In this document: positions 1-6,927 of the stretch, piece by piece | How the letters are laid out: every line of letters starts with the position of its first letter | How positions within the stretch are numbered: the stretch's first letter is position 1 | From: Candidatus Uhrbacteria bacterium | GTDB taxonomy: Bacteria; Patescibacteriota; Patescibacteriia; SG8-24 | Length of the DNA: 17,460 nucleotides | Reading direction: 5' to 3' | Assembly (NCBI GenBank): GCA_016205965.1 | Contig: JACQSM010000088.1 | Location: 1 to 17,460 of the forward strand | Notes under the pieces: model-generated | Told to the model about the DNA's origin: nothing | The model's database searches: none | The model's input: only the letters and a program-made list of their open reading frames with translations | Translations under genes and position numbers: made by a program

Positions 1-37
1 GCGGGTCGACGACGTTCTCGTCAATTGGAGCCCCTGA
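1..37 (+). CDS. 3' end of an upstream gene (partial, probably another prepilin)
   Basis: Reading from base 2, the frame gives RVDDVLVNWSP and then TGA at 35-37, ten bases before the next start codon. The other two forward frames stay open past this point. In a tightly packed operon this is best read as the last codons of the preceding gene. The position, directly before a PilW-like prepilin, suggests another prepilin, but eleven residues cannot identify a family. The gene begins outside the window. Confidence 0.4.
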   Translation, partial: RVDDVLVNWSP

Positions 38-46
38 CGTCAGCCT

Positions 47-574
47 ATGGTTTTTTGGACCGGCGGAAAAAAAGACCGGATCGGAAAAGGCTTTTCCCTG
101 ATCGAGCTGCTGATTTACGTCGGGATCCTTTCGGTCATCTTGGTTTTGGTGTTGAGCGTCTACTTGATCCTGGGCCGGATCCGGGCCCGCAACAACGCCA
201 AACTGGCGCTCAATGAGAATGCCAGGATCATTCTGGGCCGGGTCAGGAACTCGATCCTCGATTCTTCGGCGGCGGTGCTCGGCGGCAGCTGCGGCCAAAA
301 TACGCTGACACTGACTGTCGGAGCTTCGAGCGTGACTTACCGGATCACCGGCAACGTTTTCGAAATCGTCGAAGACGCCAATCCGGCCCAGGTCTTGAGC
401 TCTTCCTCGGTCAGGGTCGGCAACGCCGGCACCTGCCTGTTCGTCAAGCTCGATAATCCGGCGCCGTCCAAGCCGACCGTACAGGTGAACCTGCGTTTGA
501 CCTACGACACGCCGGGCAATCCTTTGACCGAGTTGACCCAGGATTACCAACAGACCGTCGCCCTGCGGCAATGA
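47..574 (+). CDS. Type IV prepilin, PilW/PulJ-like minor pilin
   Basis: This is a 175-residue minor-pilin precursor, expected to be cleaved by a prepilin peptidase and inserted into or primed at the pilus tip. A 15-residue basic leader ends in KG; mature Phe16 follows, with the conserved Glu20 at mature position 5 (GFSLIELL). A hydrophobic helix runs to about residue 42. After it comes an Ala/Asn/Arg-rich helix and a beta-rich C-terminal domain with two Cys (about residues 82 and 130) that may form a disulfide. The motif and length are typical of type IV pilins and T2SS pseudopilins. The PilW/PulJ subclass is inferred from the IYVGILSVI helix and the position before a PilX-like gene. The start ATG at 47 lies nine bases after the upstream stop; no Shine-Dalgarno sequence is visible. 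Confidence 0.85.
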   Translation: MVFWTGGKKDRIGKGFSLIELLIYVGILSVILVLVLSVYLILGRIRARNNAKLALNENARIILGRVRNSILDSSAAVLGGSCGQNTLTLTVGASSVTYRITGNVFEIVEDANPAQVLSSSSVRVGNAGTCLFVKLDNPAPSKPTVQVNLRLTYDTPGNPLTELTQDYQQTVALRQ

Positions 575-602
575 AGCCGCCGAGCGGCCGCCAAAAGATG
601 TT

Positions 603-1013
603 ATGATGCAGCTGAAGGGCATCGCCGCCCTGCCAACCATCCTGATCATCTCCCTGCTGGTTCTTATCGCCGGAGCGGGGATTTTAGGCACCAGCCTGGT
701 CGAAGACGCCGTCACCTCCGGCGATAAGGAATCGCGCGAAGCGATTTACGCGGCCGAAGCCGGCATCCACGATGCCATCGTGCGCCTGGCCAGGAACAAG
801 GAATGCAATAACGGCGTGGCGCCGTCGTGCACTTCCTTCTCCTTGGCGGTCGGCGACGCCTCGACGGCGGTGACGGTCGCCGGGGCCTCGACCCCGAAGA
901 CGATCACCTCGGTCGGCACGCGCAAGAACAAGACCCGCACGCTCCAAGCCGTCGTCAGCATCGACGCCAACCACAAAGTCAGCGTGACCAGCTGGAGCGA
1001 GATCACGCCCTAG
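603..1013 (+). CDS. PilX/GspK-like minor prepilin
   Basis: This 136-residue protein has a very short leader ending at Lys5-Gly6, a long hydrophobic helix (about residues 7-31), and then the REAIYAAEAGIHDAIVRL segment. That YAAEAGI-type motif is characteristic of PilX-like pilins, which are thought to sit at the pilus tip. Mature position 5 is Pro (Pro11), not the usual Glu; lack of Glu5 is known for the T2SS tip pseudopilin GspK. The C-terminal half is beta-rich with a Cys pair (about residues 62 and 70). Two tandem ATG codons (603 and 606) could both serve as start. The gene sits between the PilW-like prepilin and the PilM-N fusion, with only nine bases to the latter, so it belongs to the same operon. 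Confidence 0.75.
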   Translation: MMQLKGIAALPTILIISLLVLIAGAGILGTSLVEDAVTSGDKESREAIYAAEAGIHDAIVRLARNKECNNGVAPSCTSFSLAVGDASTAVTVAGASTPKTITSVGTRKNKTRTLQAVVSIDANHKVSVTSWSEITP

Positions 1014-1022
1014 CCATCCTCC

Positions 1023-2531
1023 ATGCCCGGGAAGAAAGAAAAAAAAGCCGCCGCCGGAAAGACGCCTTTCGATTTCGTCTCGTTTCTTCAGCATCGCGAA
1101 TCCGTCGCCGGGTTGGCGGCCGATGAAGAATCGCTGACGCTGCTGGCCGATGCCGTCGCGGCCGAGCAGTCCGAGAACGTTCTGCCGGCCGGAACCGTGC
1201 GCCAGAACGGCGTCGGCGATTCCGACGCCCTGCGCCAGGCGCTCCGGGATCTCAAACGCGCGGCCCCGGCGGCGCGCTCGGTCGTGCTCTCGCTCCCTCC
1301 CGAACACGTCTGGATGAACGTCATCGAATTTCCCGGGTATCTTTCGAAGAGCGCGCTCGAGGAGGCGATCCGGCTGCATCTCGAGTTCGCCCTGCCTTTT
1401 CCGAAAGAGGAAGCCTATGTCGATTGGGAGATCATCGACGGCGGCGAAGAGATCTTCGTGCGCCGCCTGGTTCTGGGAGCGGCCCGGAAGAGCCTGGTCG
1501 ACCCGTTCACCGACTTGCTCGATGGCGCCGGGTTTTCGGCGGTCGCCGTCGAATCCCATATCTCGAGCATCGAGCGCGCCATCAGGGGAGAGGCGGCCGA
1601 CAAGGTCCTCTATGCCGTCGTGTATCCGAGCGGCGTTCATTTCGGCGCCTATGACGGCGCCAGCTTCCGCTTTCAGCGCTTTGTTCCCTGGGACAAGCTG
1701 ATCGCCGCCGGAACGAACGCCAAGCCGAGTCCCCATCAGGTACTGGTGAAAGAAGCGGAAAAGATCATGCGATTCCTTCGGGCGGAAAAGCACGGGGCCA
1801 TGGAAATCAAACGGGTCGCGGCCGTATGTTCGCCGGAATTTTTTTCATCCCTGGCGCCGCTGGCCAAGGGCAAGATACCCCTGCGGGCGGTAAATGCCGG
1901 CGCAGAGGCCTGGAATCGGGCCGCCCTGGCGGCCCGGGGCGCCGGCATCCGAGGGACGCTGGCCAGACGCGAGGATACGCTCATGAGCTTCAACGCCCTG
2001 GGTACCGAAGCGATCTATGAATGGACTCGGGCATCATCCTTCAGCGCCTTCTTCGCCAAGCTGGCCGTCGGCATCGGCGCCTGTTTCCTCGTTTTTCATG
2101 GCGCGCTCTACTTTTTTCTGTCGGACATCGCGCGCAAGGCCGCGGCTCGGGAAGTGCTGCGGGTGGAGGAGTCGCAGGACGTGGTCCGTCTCCAGGATGA
2201 AAAACGAAAATTCAACCTGGAGGTGGCCGAGCTCGACGCGCTTTCGAAGCGGAATCCCGAGTGGGGGACGGCCATCGGCATCGCCGGCAAGCTGGCCAAC
2301 CCCGGCATCACGCTGACCGGCGTCTTCATCGAGAATCCGGCCGCGGGCATGTCCATAGCCGGCGTGGCCAAGAATCGCGATGCGCTCCTGCAGCTCAAGG
2401 CCGCGGCCGCCGCCCTGGGCGCGTTCAAAGACGTTGAAATACCTTTCACCTTCCTGATCGCCAAAGGCGAAGTTCCGTTCCGCTTCGACCTGCGTTTCGT
2501 CGATGACAAGGTCTTGCGGAAGAAAAAGTGA
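1023..2531 (+). CDS. PilM-PilN fusion protein of the T4P inner-membrane assembly platform (GspL-like)
   Basis: This 502-residue protein combines two assembly components normally made separately. Residues 1 to about 335 align by eye with PilM, the cytoplasmic actin-fold protein. Examples are the LPAGTVRQNG...DALRQAL segment and the VVLSLPPEHVWMNVIEFP block followed by LEEAIRLHLEFALPFPKEE. A transmembrane helix covers about 346-366. Next come a charged heptad-like stretch (about 372-412) and an extracytoplasmic domain (about 412-490) resembling PilN. PilM usually carries a GxDxG-type phosphate loop at its N-terminus; here that region reads FVSFLQHRESVAG, so ATP binding is doubtful. The layout matches GspL of type II secretion. 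It is followed 19 bases later by a PilO-like gene. The assignment to PilM is firm; PilN is inferred from topology and position. Confidence 0.82.
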   Translation: MPGKKEKKAAAGKTPFDFVSFLQHRESVAGLAADEESLTLLADAVAAEQSENVLPAGTVRQNGVGDSDALRQALRDLKRAAPAARSVVLSLPPEHVWMNVIEFPGYLSKSALEEAIRLHLEFALPFPKEEAYVDWEIIDGGEEIFVRRLVLGAARKSLVDPFTDLLDGAGFSAVAVESHISSIERAIRGEAADKVLYAVVYPSGVHFGAYDGASFRFQRFVPWDKLIAAGTNAKPSPHQVLVKEAEKIMRFLRAEKHGAMEIKRVAAVCSPEFFSSLAPLAKGKIPLRAVNAGAEAWNRAALAARGAGIRGTLARREDTLMSFNALGTEAIYEWTRASSFSAFFAKLAVGIGACFLVFHGALYFFLSDIARKAAAREVLRVEESQDVVRLQDEKRKFNLEVAELDALSKRNPEWGTAIGIAGKLANPGITLTGVFIENPAAGMSIAGVAKNRDALLQLKAAAAALGAFKDVEIPFTFLIAKGEVPFRFDLRFVDDKVLRKKK

Positions 2532-2550
2532 TCGCCGAGAAACCGCGCTT

Positions 2551-3144
2551 ATGCCGCCACTCATCAAACAATTACTCGGTCAGGCCACGCCCAAAAAGGG
2601 GGCGAGCTCCTATATCCGGCTTATCGCCGTCAATTTTTCGATCGGCCTCGGCGTCATCGCCCTGACGGCGGCGATCTCGGCCGCCATCGCCGGCCGCACC
2701 CAAAGCCGGGCTGCCGAGGCGCGCCAGGTTCTGGCGAACAATCGCTTGGCGATCGAGCGATATTCGATTTATCGTAATCTCGGCAGCGATTATCGGAATC
2801 TCGGACCGAACATGCCGTCCGTGTTCGGGGCAGTGCCCAGATCCGAGGATATCCTGGCGTTCTCGAACGCGGTCGAATTGCTGGCCCGCCAGACCGGCAA
2901 TCAAGTGGCCTTCCTGTTTTCGTCGCAGGAACCATCCAGTGACGCCGAGTTCCAGGACATCGCTCTGGCGAAATTCGATGCGACGCTGTACGGCACGCGG
3001 GATACGTTCGAAAAGTTCATCGCCGGCTTCGACGGTCTGAAGCAGATCGGCCTGATCGAGAGCCTCTCGATCGAAGGCGCCCAGGGCATAGAAGGCACGG
3101 CCCAAATGAGCGTCAAGGGAGCAGCCTTCGTCAAACGGCGCTAA
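2551..3144 (+). CDS. PilO-like T4P assembly protein
   Basis: The predicted protein has 197 residues: a short cytoplasmic tail, one transmembrane helix (about residues 21-47), a coiled-coil-like stretch rich in Ala, Arg and Glu (about 48-72), and a C-terminal alpha/beta domain. Segments such as SEDILAFSNAVELLARQTG and DTFEKFIAGFDGLKQIGLIESLSIEG resemble the ferredoxin-like fold of PilO/GspM. PilO pairs with PilN to form a periplasm-side scaffold; here the partner would be the PilN part of the preceding fusion protein. I chose ATG 2551. An in-frame ATG at 2503 would overlap the preceding gene by 29 bases and add an Arg-rich tail with no counterpart in the family. Sequence similarity is weak, so the name rests on topology and gene order. 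Confidence 0.72.
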   Translation: MPPLIKQLLGQATPKKGASSYIRLIAVNFSIGLGVIALTAAISAAIAGRTQSRAAEARQVLANNRLAIERYSIYRNLGSDYRNLGPNMPSVFGAVPRSEDILAFSNAVELLARQTGNQVAFLFSSQEPSSDAEFQDIALAKFDATLYGTRDTFEKFIAGFDGLKQIGLIESLSIEGAQGIEGTAQMSVKGAAFVKRR

Positions 3145-3155
3145 CCACCGCTCCG

Positions 3156-3824
3156 ATGCCCCTGAAACAAGAGGAAATCATCTCCCAGCTCAAGTCCCTG
3201 CGCCAGCGGCTGGCCGGCCCGGGTCTTTTCAACGGCGCCTATGCCGTCTTGATGCTCATGATGTTGGCGGCGATCAGCTTCGGCGCCATCCGCTTTCTGG
3301 CTTTTTCGGCCCGCATGCTGAATCAGGTGACCGAGGTTTCGGCCGAGATCGCCGGATCGGAGGCGTCCGGCTTCGATATTCCGACGTTGATCAGGCTGGC
3401 GCCGAGGCTGGGCATCGAAATTCCAGACTTGGAGGCCTCGGATGCCGAGCCGAAACCCGAACCCGCCGCCGTTCCGGCACCGACCCCGGCCGCGCCGCCG
3501 GTCGAGGTGCCGATTGAGCCAACGCCGCCGCCGGTCGAACTCGACGTCGGCACGTTGCGGATCAGCCTTCTCAACGGCACCGGAGTTTCAGGCTTGGCCA
3601 AACAATGGAAGGAGAAGTTCGTCCAGGCCGGCTTCGTGGCGATAGAAACCGGCAATGCCGGCTCGAAGGAACATCGGGAATTTCTCATCAGGTATCAGCC
3701 GCAAAAAAAGGCCTACCTCGAGCGCGTTCGCCAGGTTATCGTCGGTAATGGCGGCAAGGTGGGGTCGGAGACCGAGGATGCTCTGCTGACCGAAGATTTC
3801 GCCATCATCGCCGGTACCCCGTAA
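3156..3824 (+). CDS. Membrane-anchored LytR_C-domain protein in the PilP position
   Basis: This is a 222-residue protein. Residues 1-24 are charged; one transmembrane helix spans about 25-50; a Pro/Ala/Glu-rich linker covers about 96-130. The C-terminal domain (about 133-222) has the LytR_C signature: ISLLNGTGVSGLA with LNGTG at 139-143, followed by a WKEKFVQAGF helix and a YLERVRQVI helix. LytR_C is found at the C-terminus of LytR-CpsA-Psr proteins, but the LCP catalytic domain is absent, so a ligase role is unlikely. The single helix, Pro-rich spacer and small extracytoplasmic domain mimic PilP, which normally follows PilO. In a cell without an outer membrane this domain might instead contact the cell wall; that is inference. 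It is the last gene before an intergenic gap. Confidence 0.75.
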   Translation: MPLKQEEIISQLKSLRQRLAGPGLFNGAYAVLMLMMLAAISFGAIRFLAFSARMLNQVTEVSAEIAGSEASGFDIPTLIRLAPRLGIEIPDLEASDAEPKPEPAAVPAPTPAAPPVEVPIEPTPPPVELDVGTLRISLLNGTGVSGLAKQWKEKFVQAGFVAIETGNAGSKEHREFLIRYQPQKKAYLERVRQVIVGNGGKVGSETEDALLTEDFAIIAGTP

Positions 3825-3853
3825 CCGCGCTTTAGCGCCTGTGGATAATACTC

Positions 3854-3895
3854 CTGGTTTTCAGGTCAGGATGTGCTATAAAGACAGTATAAAAT
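3854..3895 (+). promoter_or_regulatory. Probable promoter for the major pilin gene and downstream pilus genes
   Basis: In the 89-base gap between two tightly packed gene blocks there is an extended -10 element, TGC followed by TATAAA (3874-3882), and a second TATAAA (3888-3893) eleven bases on. The -35 region at about 3854-3859 (CTGGTT) is a poor match, as is common with extended -10 promoters. A short inverted repeat, CCTG-GTTTT-CAGG (3853-3865), overlaps the -35 region and could be an operator. The transcript would start near 3889, leaving a leader of about 25 bases with no Shine-Dalgarno sequence. Confidence 0.55.
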
Positions 3896-3913
3896 CCTTA
3901 ACGGCTTTTCCTT

Positions 3914-4627
3914 GTGCGGAAAAATTTTTTGAGTCCATCCGAAGATAACCGCGGGAAAAAAGGATTCACCTTGCTCGAGCTCCTCATCGTCATCGGCATC
4001 ATCGTGATCCTTTCGGCGATCGTCGTTCTGGTCCTGAATCCGGCCGAAACGTTAAGAAAGAGCCGCGACGCCCAGCGCATCTCCGACCTGGCCACCATGA
4101 AGGGGGCGCTCGGGTTATATCTCACGTCCGAAAAAACTCCGAAGCTCGACAATACCGCCGGTAATACTACCTGCGAAAACGGCTCGGGCGTCGATACGAT
4201 CTACTACAGCTTGCCCAGCGACGCTCCGGGCGGCGATATTACCGATGCCACGCTCGATGGCGGTGCCGCCAGCGTCCCCGACGCCGGCCAGGTCACCAAC
4301 GCCAACAAGGGCAAGGTCAATGGCTCCGGCTGGATCAAAGTCGACCTGACATCTCTTTCCGGCGGCGCGCCGATCTCGAACCTGCCGATCGATCCGACCA
4401 ATACGGTGACGGATCTGGCCAACGTCGACTACGACGACCTGGTGTACCGCTATATGTGCGACAGCACCGACCTCACCTTCGAACTTAACGCCAAGCTCGA
4501 GAGCACGGCCTACACCAGTTCCGATAACAGGTTGACTCTCGACGGCGGCGACAACGACAGTCTCTACGAAGTCGGCACCAAGTTGAGCATCATGGGAACG
4601 CAGGCGGGCGATGCCAATGAGCATTGA
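3914..4627 (+). CDS. Type IV prepilin, candidate major pilin (PilA/GspG-like)
   Basis: This is a 237-residue precursor with a 17-residue leader ending in GKKG, mature Phe18 and Glu22 at mature position 5 (GFTLLELLIVIG). The N-terminal helix extends through LVLNPAETLRKSRDAQRISDL, an arrangement typical of abundant pilins in which Pro breaks the helix. The globular domain is rich in Asp, Thr, Ser and Gly and has Cys at about positions 72 and 177 that may form a disulfide. It is the largest canonical pilin in the locus and the only one with its own promoter-like sequence, which is why it is proposed as the major subunit. The start is GTG at 3914; a downstream TTG at 3929 would also leave an adequate leader. 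Its stop overlaps the next gene's start region. Confidence 0.85.
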   Translation: MRKNFLSPSEDNRGKKGFTLLELLIVIGIIVILSAIVVLVLNPAETLRKSRDAQRISDLATMKGALGLYLTSEKTPKLDNTAGNTTCENGSGVDTIYYSLPSDAPGGDITDATLDGGAASVPDAGQVTNANKGKVNGSGWIKVDLTSLSGGAPISNLPIDPTNTVTDLANVDYDDLVYRYMCDSTDLTFELNAKLESTAYTSSDNRLTLDGGDNDSLYEVGTKLSIMGTQAGDANEH

Positions 4628-5198
4628 TGCGGCGGCCTTAACCATCTTCATTGTCCTGGCGGCCGCCTTTTCGAGGTTCGGCGAGCCGCGGCGCGGACGC
4701 GTTCCGACCTGCTTTGCGGCAGGCATCGGGACGCTTTTTTTTATTCGCGGCGCCGTCCGCGCTTTTTTGCAGTACCGAGCTTGGTCGGCCGCGCCGCCGG
4801 GAATTTTTTTTCTGCCGCCGTACCAGCCATGGCGTTACTTCATCAATTACAGTCTGTTGCATTTTTTTTCGTCCTTTCTCCTGGTTCTTTTTTCCGCCCT
4901 GGCCGTAGGTCTGGTGCTGCGGCTGGCGGCCCGCTACCGTCCCGGCATGCTCGAACGCGGCGAGATCGCCTTGTACCTGGCCTGCGCGTTCCTGGTGCAG
5001 TGGCCGCTGGTCATTCCTTATACTGCGCTGGTTTTCGCCATGCTCGCGTTGCGCTTGACGGCCCGGAATCTTATACTGAAAGATAGGACCGGTCTCGGGA
5101 TCGCCTCTTCGGTGTTATTGAGCGCCATCCCGTTCTTAGTCGCCGGCCCATGGCTCACCGCTGCGCTGCGGCTGGGCCAGCTGGTCATGCCGCGGTAA
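4611..5198 (+). CDS. Polytopic membrane protein of unknown function in the pilus operon
   Basis: The predicted protein has 195 residues, mostly hydrophobic, with about four or five membrane segments: about 7-22, 36-54, 85-108, 122-145 and 160-180. It lacks prepilin-peptidase motifs (no paired membrane Asp, no GxGD) and no family was recognised. It overlaps the end of the pilin gene by 17 bases and precedes pilB by 13, so it is cotranscribed and may act with the pilus machine. Starting at ATG 4617 would shorten it by two residues. Three runs of eight T occur within 135 bases (4735-4742, 4804-4811, 4862-4869), unusual in otherwise GC-rich coding sequence and a possible site of slippage. The function is unknown. 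Confidence 0.65.
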   Translation: MPMSIDAAALTIFIVLAAAFSRFGEPRRGRVPTCFAAGIGTLFFIRGAVRAFLQYRAWSAAPPGIFFLPPYQPWRYFINYSLLHFFSSFLLVLFSALAVGLVLRLAARYRPGMLERGEIALYLACAFLVQWPLVIPYTALVFAMLALRLTARNLILKDRTGLGIASSVLLSAIPFLVAGPWLTAALRLGQLVMPR

Positions 5199-5211
5199 TC
5201 CACCATTGCGC

Positions 5212-6918
5212 ATGCATCTTTCAGACGCGGAGTTACAAGAGGCGATAACGGCTTCAGGCATCGTTTCGGACGCCGAGTTCGAGGCCGCGCGAAAGGAAGC
5301 GGCCCGTACCGGCCTCGGCCTGCTGGAGGCGCTGATCGGCGCCGGGACGATCACCGAGGAATATGCGCGCGATTACATCGCCGCTTATTTGGAGGTGCCG
5401 ACCATCAATCTCGAGAAGGTCGACATCGATCAGAAGGCCTTGGAGCTCGTGCCCGAGTCTTTCGCCAAGAGCCGTCAGATGCTGCTCTTCGCTTACGACG
5501 AGAAGCAGCGGGTCGCCAAAGCCGGGATGCTCGATCCGCTCGACCTGGCCACCGTCGAGTTCCTGCGGGCCAAACTCGATGCCTGGATCGACGTCTACAT
5601 GATCAGCCCGAAAAGCTTCCGGTACGGCCTCAACCAGTACAACCGCCGGATCGGCGAGGATTTCAATAAGACCATCCAGGACAATATCAAAAAAACGCTG
5701 GGCGAAGCCGGCGCGGTCGATGCGCTGCATCTTGCCGAATCGCTGCCGACGGTGACGATTCTCGACAGCATCATCGAGCACGCCATCGCCTTGAACGCCT
5801 CCGACATCCATTTCGAGCCGTTCGAAAAAACGCTGCTGGTCCGCTATCGCATCGACGGCATCGTCCGCGAGATCGTCAGGATGCCGATGGAGATCGGTCC
5901 GATCATCGTCGCCCGCATCAAGGTGATTTCGGGCCTGCAGATCGACGTTCACAATGCGCCGCAAGACGGCCGGTTCCGCTTCACTTTCGAGAACACGTAC
6001 GTTGATGTCCGCGTGTCGACTCTGCCGTCTTTCTACGGCGAGAAAGCCGAGATGCGCATCTTGCAGGGCGGAGCCAGGCCCCAATCCCTGGGCGACCTCG
6101 GCCTCGATGATCAGGATCTGGCCGCCGTCCAGAACGCGATCCTGAAGCCGCACGGGATGCTTTTGGTCACCGGCCCGACGGGCTCGGGCAAGACCACCAC
6201 GCTCTATTCCATTCTTCATATCTTGAACCGGCCCGAGGTCAGCATCAACACCATCGAAGACCCGATCGAAAACAACATTCCCGGCGAGACCCAGACGCAC
6301 GTCAACGAGAAGGCCGGCGTGACTTTCGCCGGCGGCTTGCGGGCTCTGGTCCGCCAAAATCCCAACATCATCATGATCGGCGAGATCCGCGACGGCGAAA
6401 CGGCCGACATCGCGGTCAACGCCGCCCTGACCGGCCACCTGGTGCTCTCCACCCTGCATACCAATGACGCGCCGACGGCCATCCCCCGGCTGATCGACAT
6501 GGGCGTGCAGCCGTTTCTGATCGCTTCGACCCTGGACGTGGCCATCGCCCAGCGCCTGGTCAGAAAAATCTGTTCGGTCTGCGTCCAGAGCTTTCCGGCC
6601 GACGCCATGGTCAAGCAGCAGGTCCAGAACCAGGCGCGCCTTCTGGGCATCTCCCGGCCGCGCACGCCGTCGCTGCTTTTCCGCGGCAAGGGCTGCAAGG
6701 TTTGCAATCATTCCGGCTACCGCGGCCAGATCGGGATCTACGAAGTCCTGATCGCCGGCCAGAAGATCCGGGAGCTGATATTGCAGCGCGCCTCGACCGA
6801 CGCCATCAAGAAGCAGGCGATCAAGGACGGCATGACGCTGATGTTCGAGGACGGACTCAAGAAAGTCGAACGGGGCCTGACGACTCTTGAAGAAGTGCTG
6901 CGGGTCACCAAGGAATAA
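5212..6918 (+). CDS. pilB: PilB, type IV pilus extension ATPase (GspE/PilB family)
   Basis: This is the cytoplasmic hexameric ATPase that drives pilin addition, 568 residues long, normal for PilB. The N-terminal part (about 1-150) is a T2SSE_N/MshEN-type domain. The motor follows: SDIHFEPF at about 198-205, Walker A GPTGSGKT at 321-328 (Lys327), Walker B-like IIMIGEIRD ending at Asp394, and a His box LTGHLVLSTLHTNDA at about 406-420. The tetracysteine metal site is complete: Cys454, Cys457, Cys495 and Cys498. I chose ATG 5212; TTG at 5206 is in frame but adds only two residues. pilC follows after nine bases. The C-terminal TLEEVLRVT ending is typical of the family. No retraction ATPase PilT is present in the window. 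Confidence 0.97.
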   Translation: MHLSDAELQEAITASGIVSDAEFEAARKEAARTGLGLLEALIGAGTITEEYARDYIAAYLEVPTINLEKVDIDQKALELVPESFAKSRQMLLFAYDEKQRVAKAGMLDPLDLATVEFLRAKLDAWIDVYMISPKSFRYGLNQYNRRIGEDFNKTIQDNIKKTLGEAGAVDALHLAESLPTVTILDSIIEHAIALNASDIHFEPFEKTLLVRYRIDGIVREIVRMPMEIGPIIVARIKVISGLQIDVHNAPQDGRFRFTFENTYVDVRVSTLPSFYGEKAEMRILQGGARPQSLGDLGLDDQDLAAVQNAILKPHGMLLVTGPTGSGKTTTLYSILHILNRPEVSINTIEDPIENNIPGETQTHVNEKAGVTFAGGLRALVRQNPNIIMIGEIRDGETADIAVNAALTGHLVLSTLHTNDAPTAIPRLIDMGVQPFLIASTLDVAIAQRLVRKICSVCVQSFPADAMVKQQVQNQARLLGISRPRTPSLLFRGKGCKVCNHSGYRGQIGIYEVLIAGQKIRELILQRASTDAIKKQAIKDGMTLMFEDGLKKVERGLTTLEEVLRVTKE

Positions 6919-6927
6919 ATCGGGAAC

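Noticed and set aside
2503..2550. Earlier start for the PilO-like protein
   Set aside because: It would overlap the PilM-N gene by 29 bases and add an Arg-rich tail; ATG 2551 gives the expected short cytoplasmic tail.
3156..3824. LytR-CpsA-Psr ligase
   Set aside because: Only the C-terminal LytR_C domain is present; the LCP catalytic domain is missing.
3827..3838. GCGCTTTAGCGC inverted repeat after the LytR_C gene, considered as a terminator
   Set aside because: The stem is only five pairs with a two-base loop and there is no T-tract after it; weak evidence at most.
4611..5198. Prepilin peptidase (PilD)
   Set aside because: It has suitable hydrophobicity and location, but no pair of conserved membrane Asp residues, no GxGD motif and no N-terminal Cys motif.
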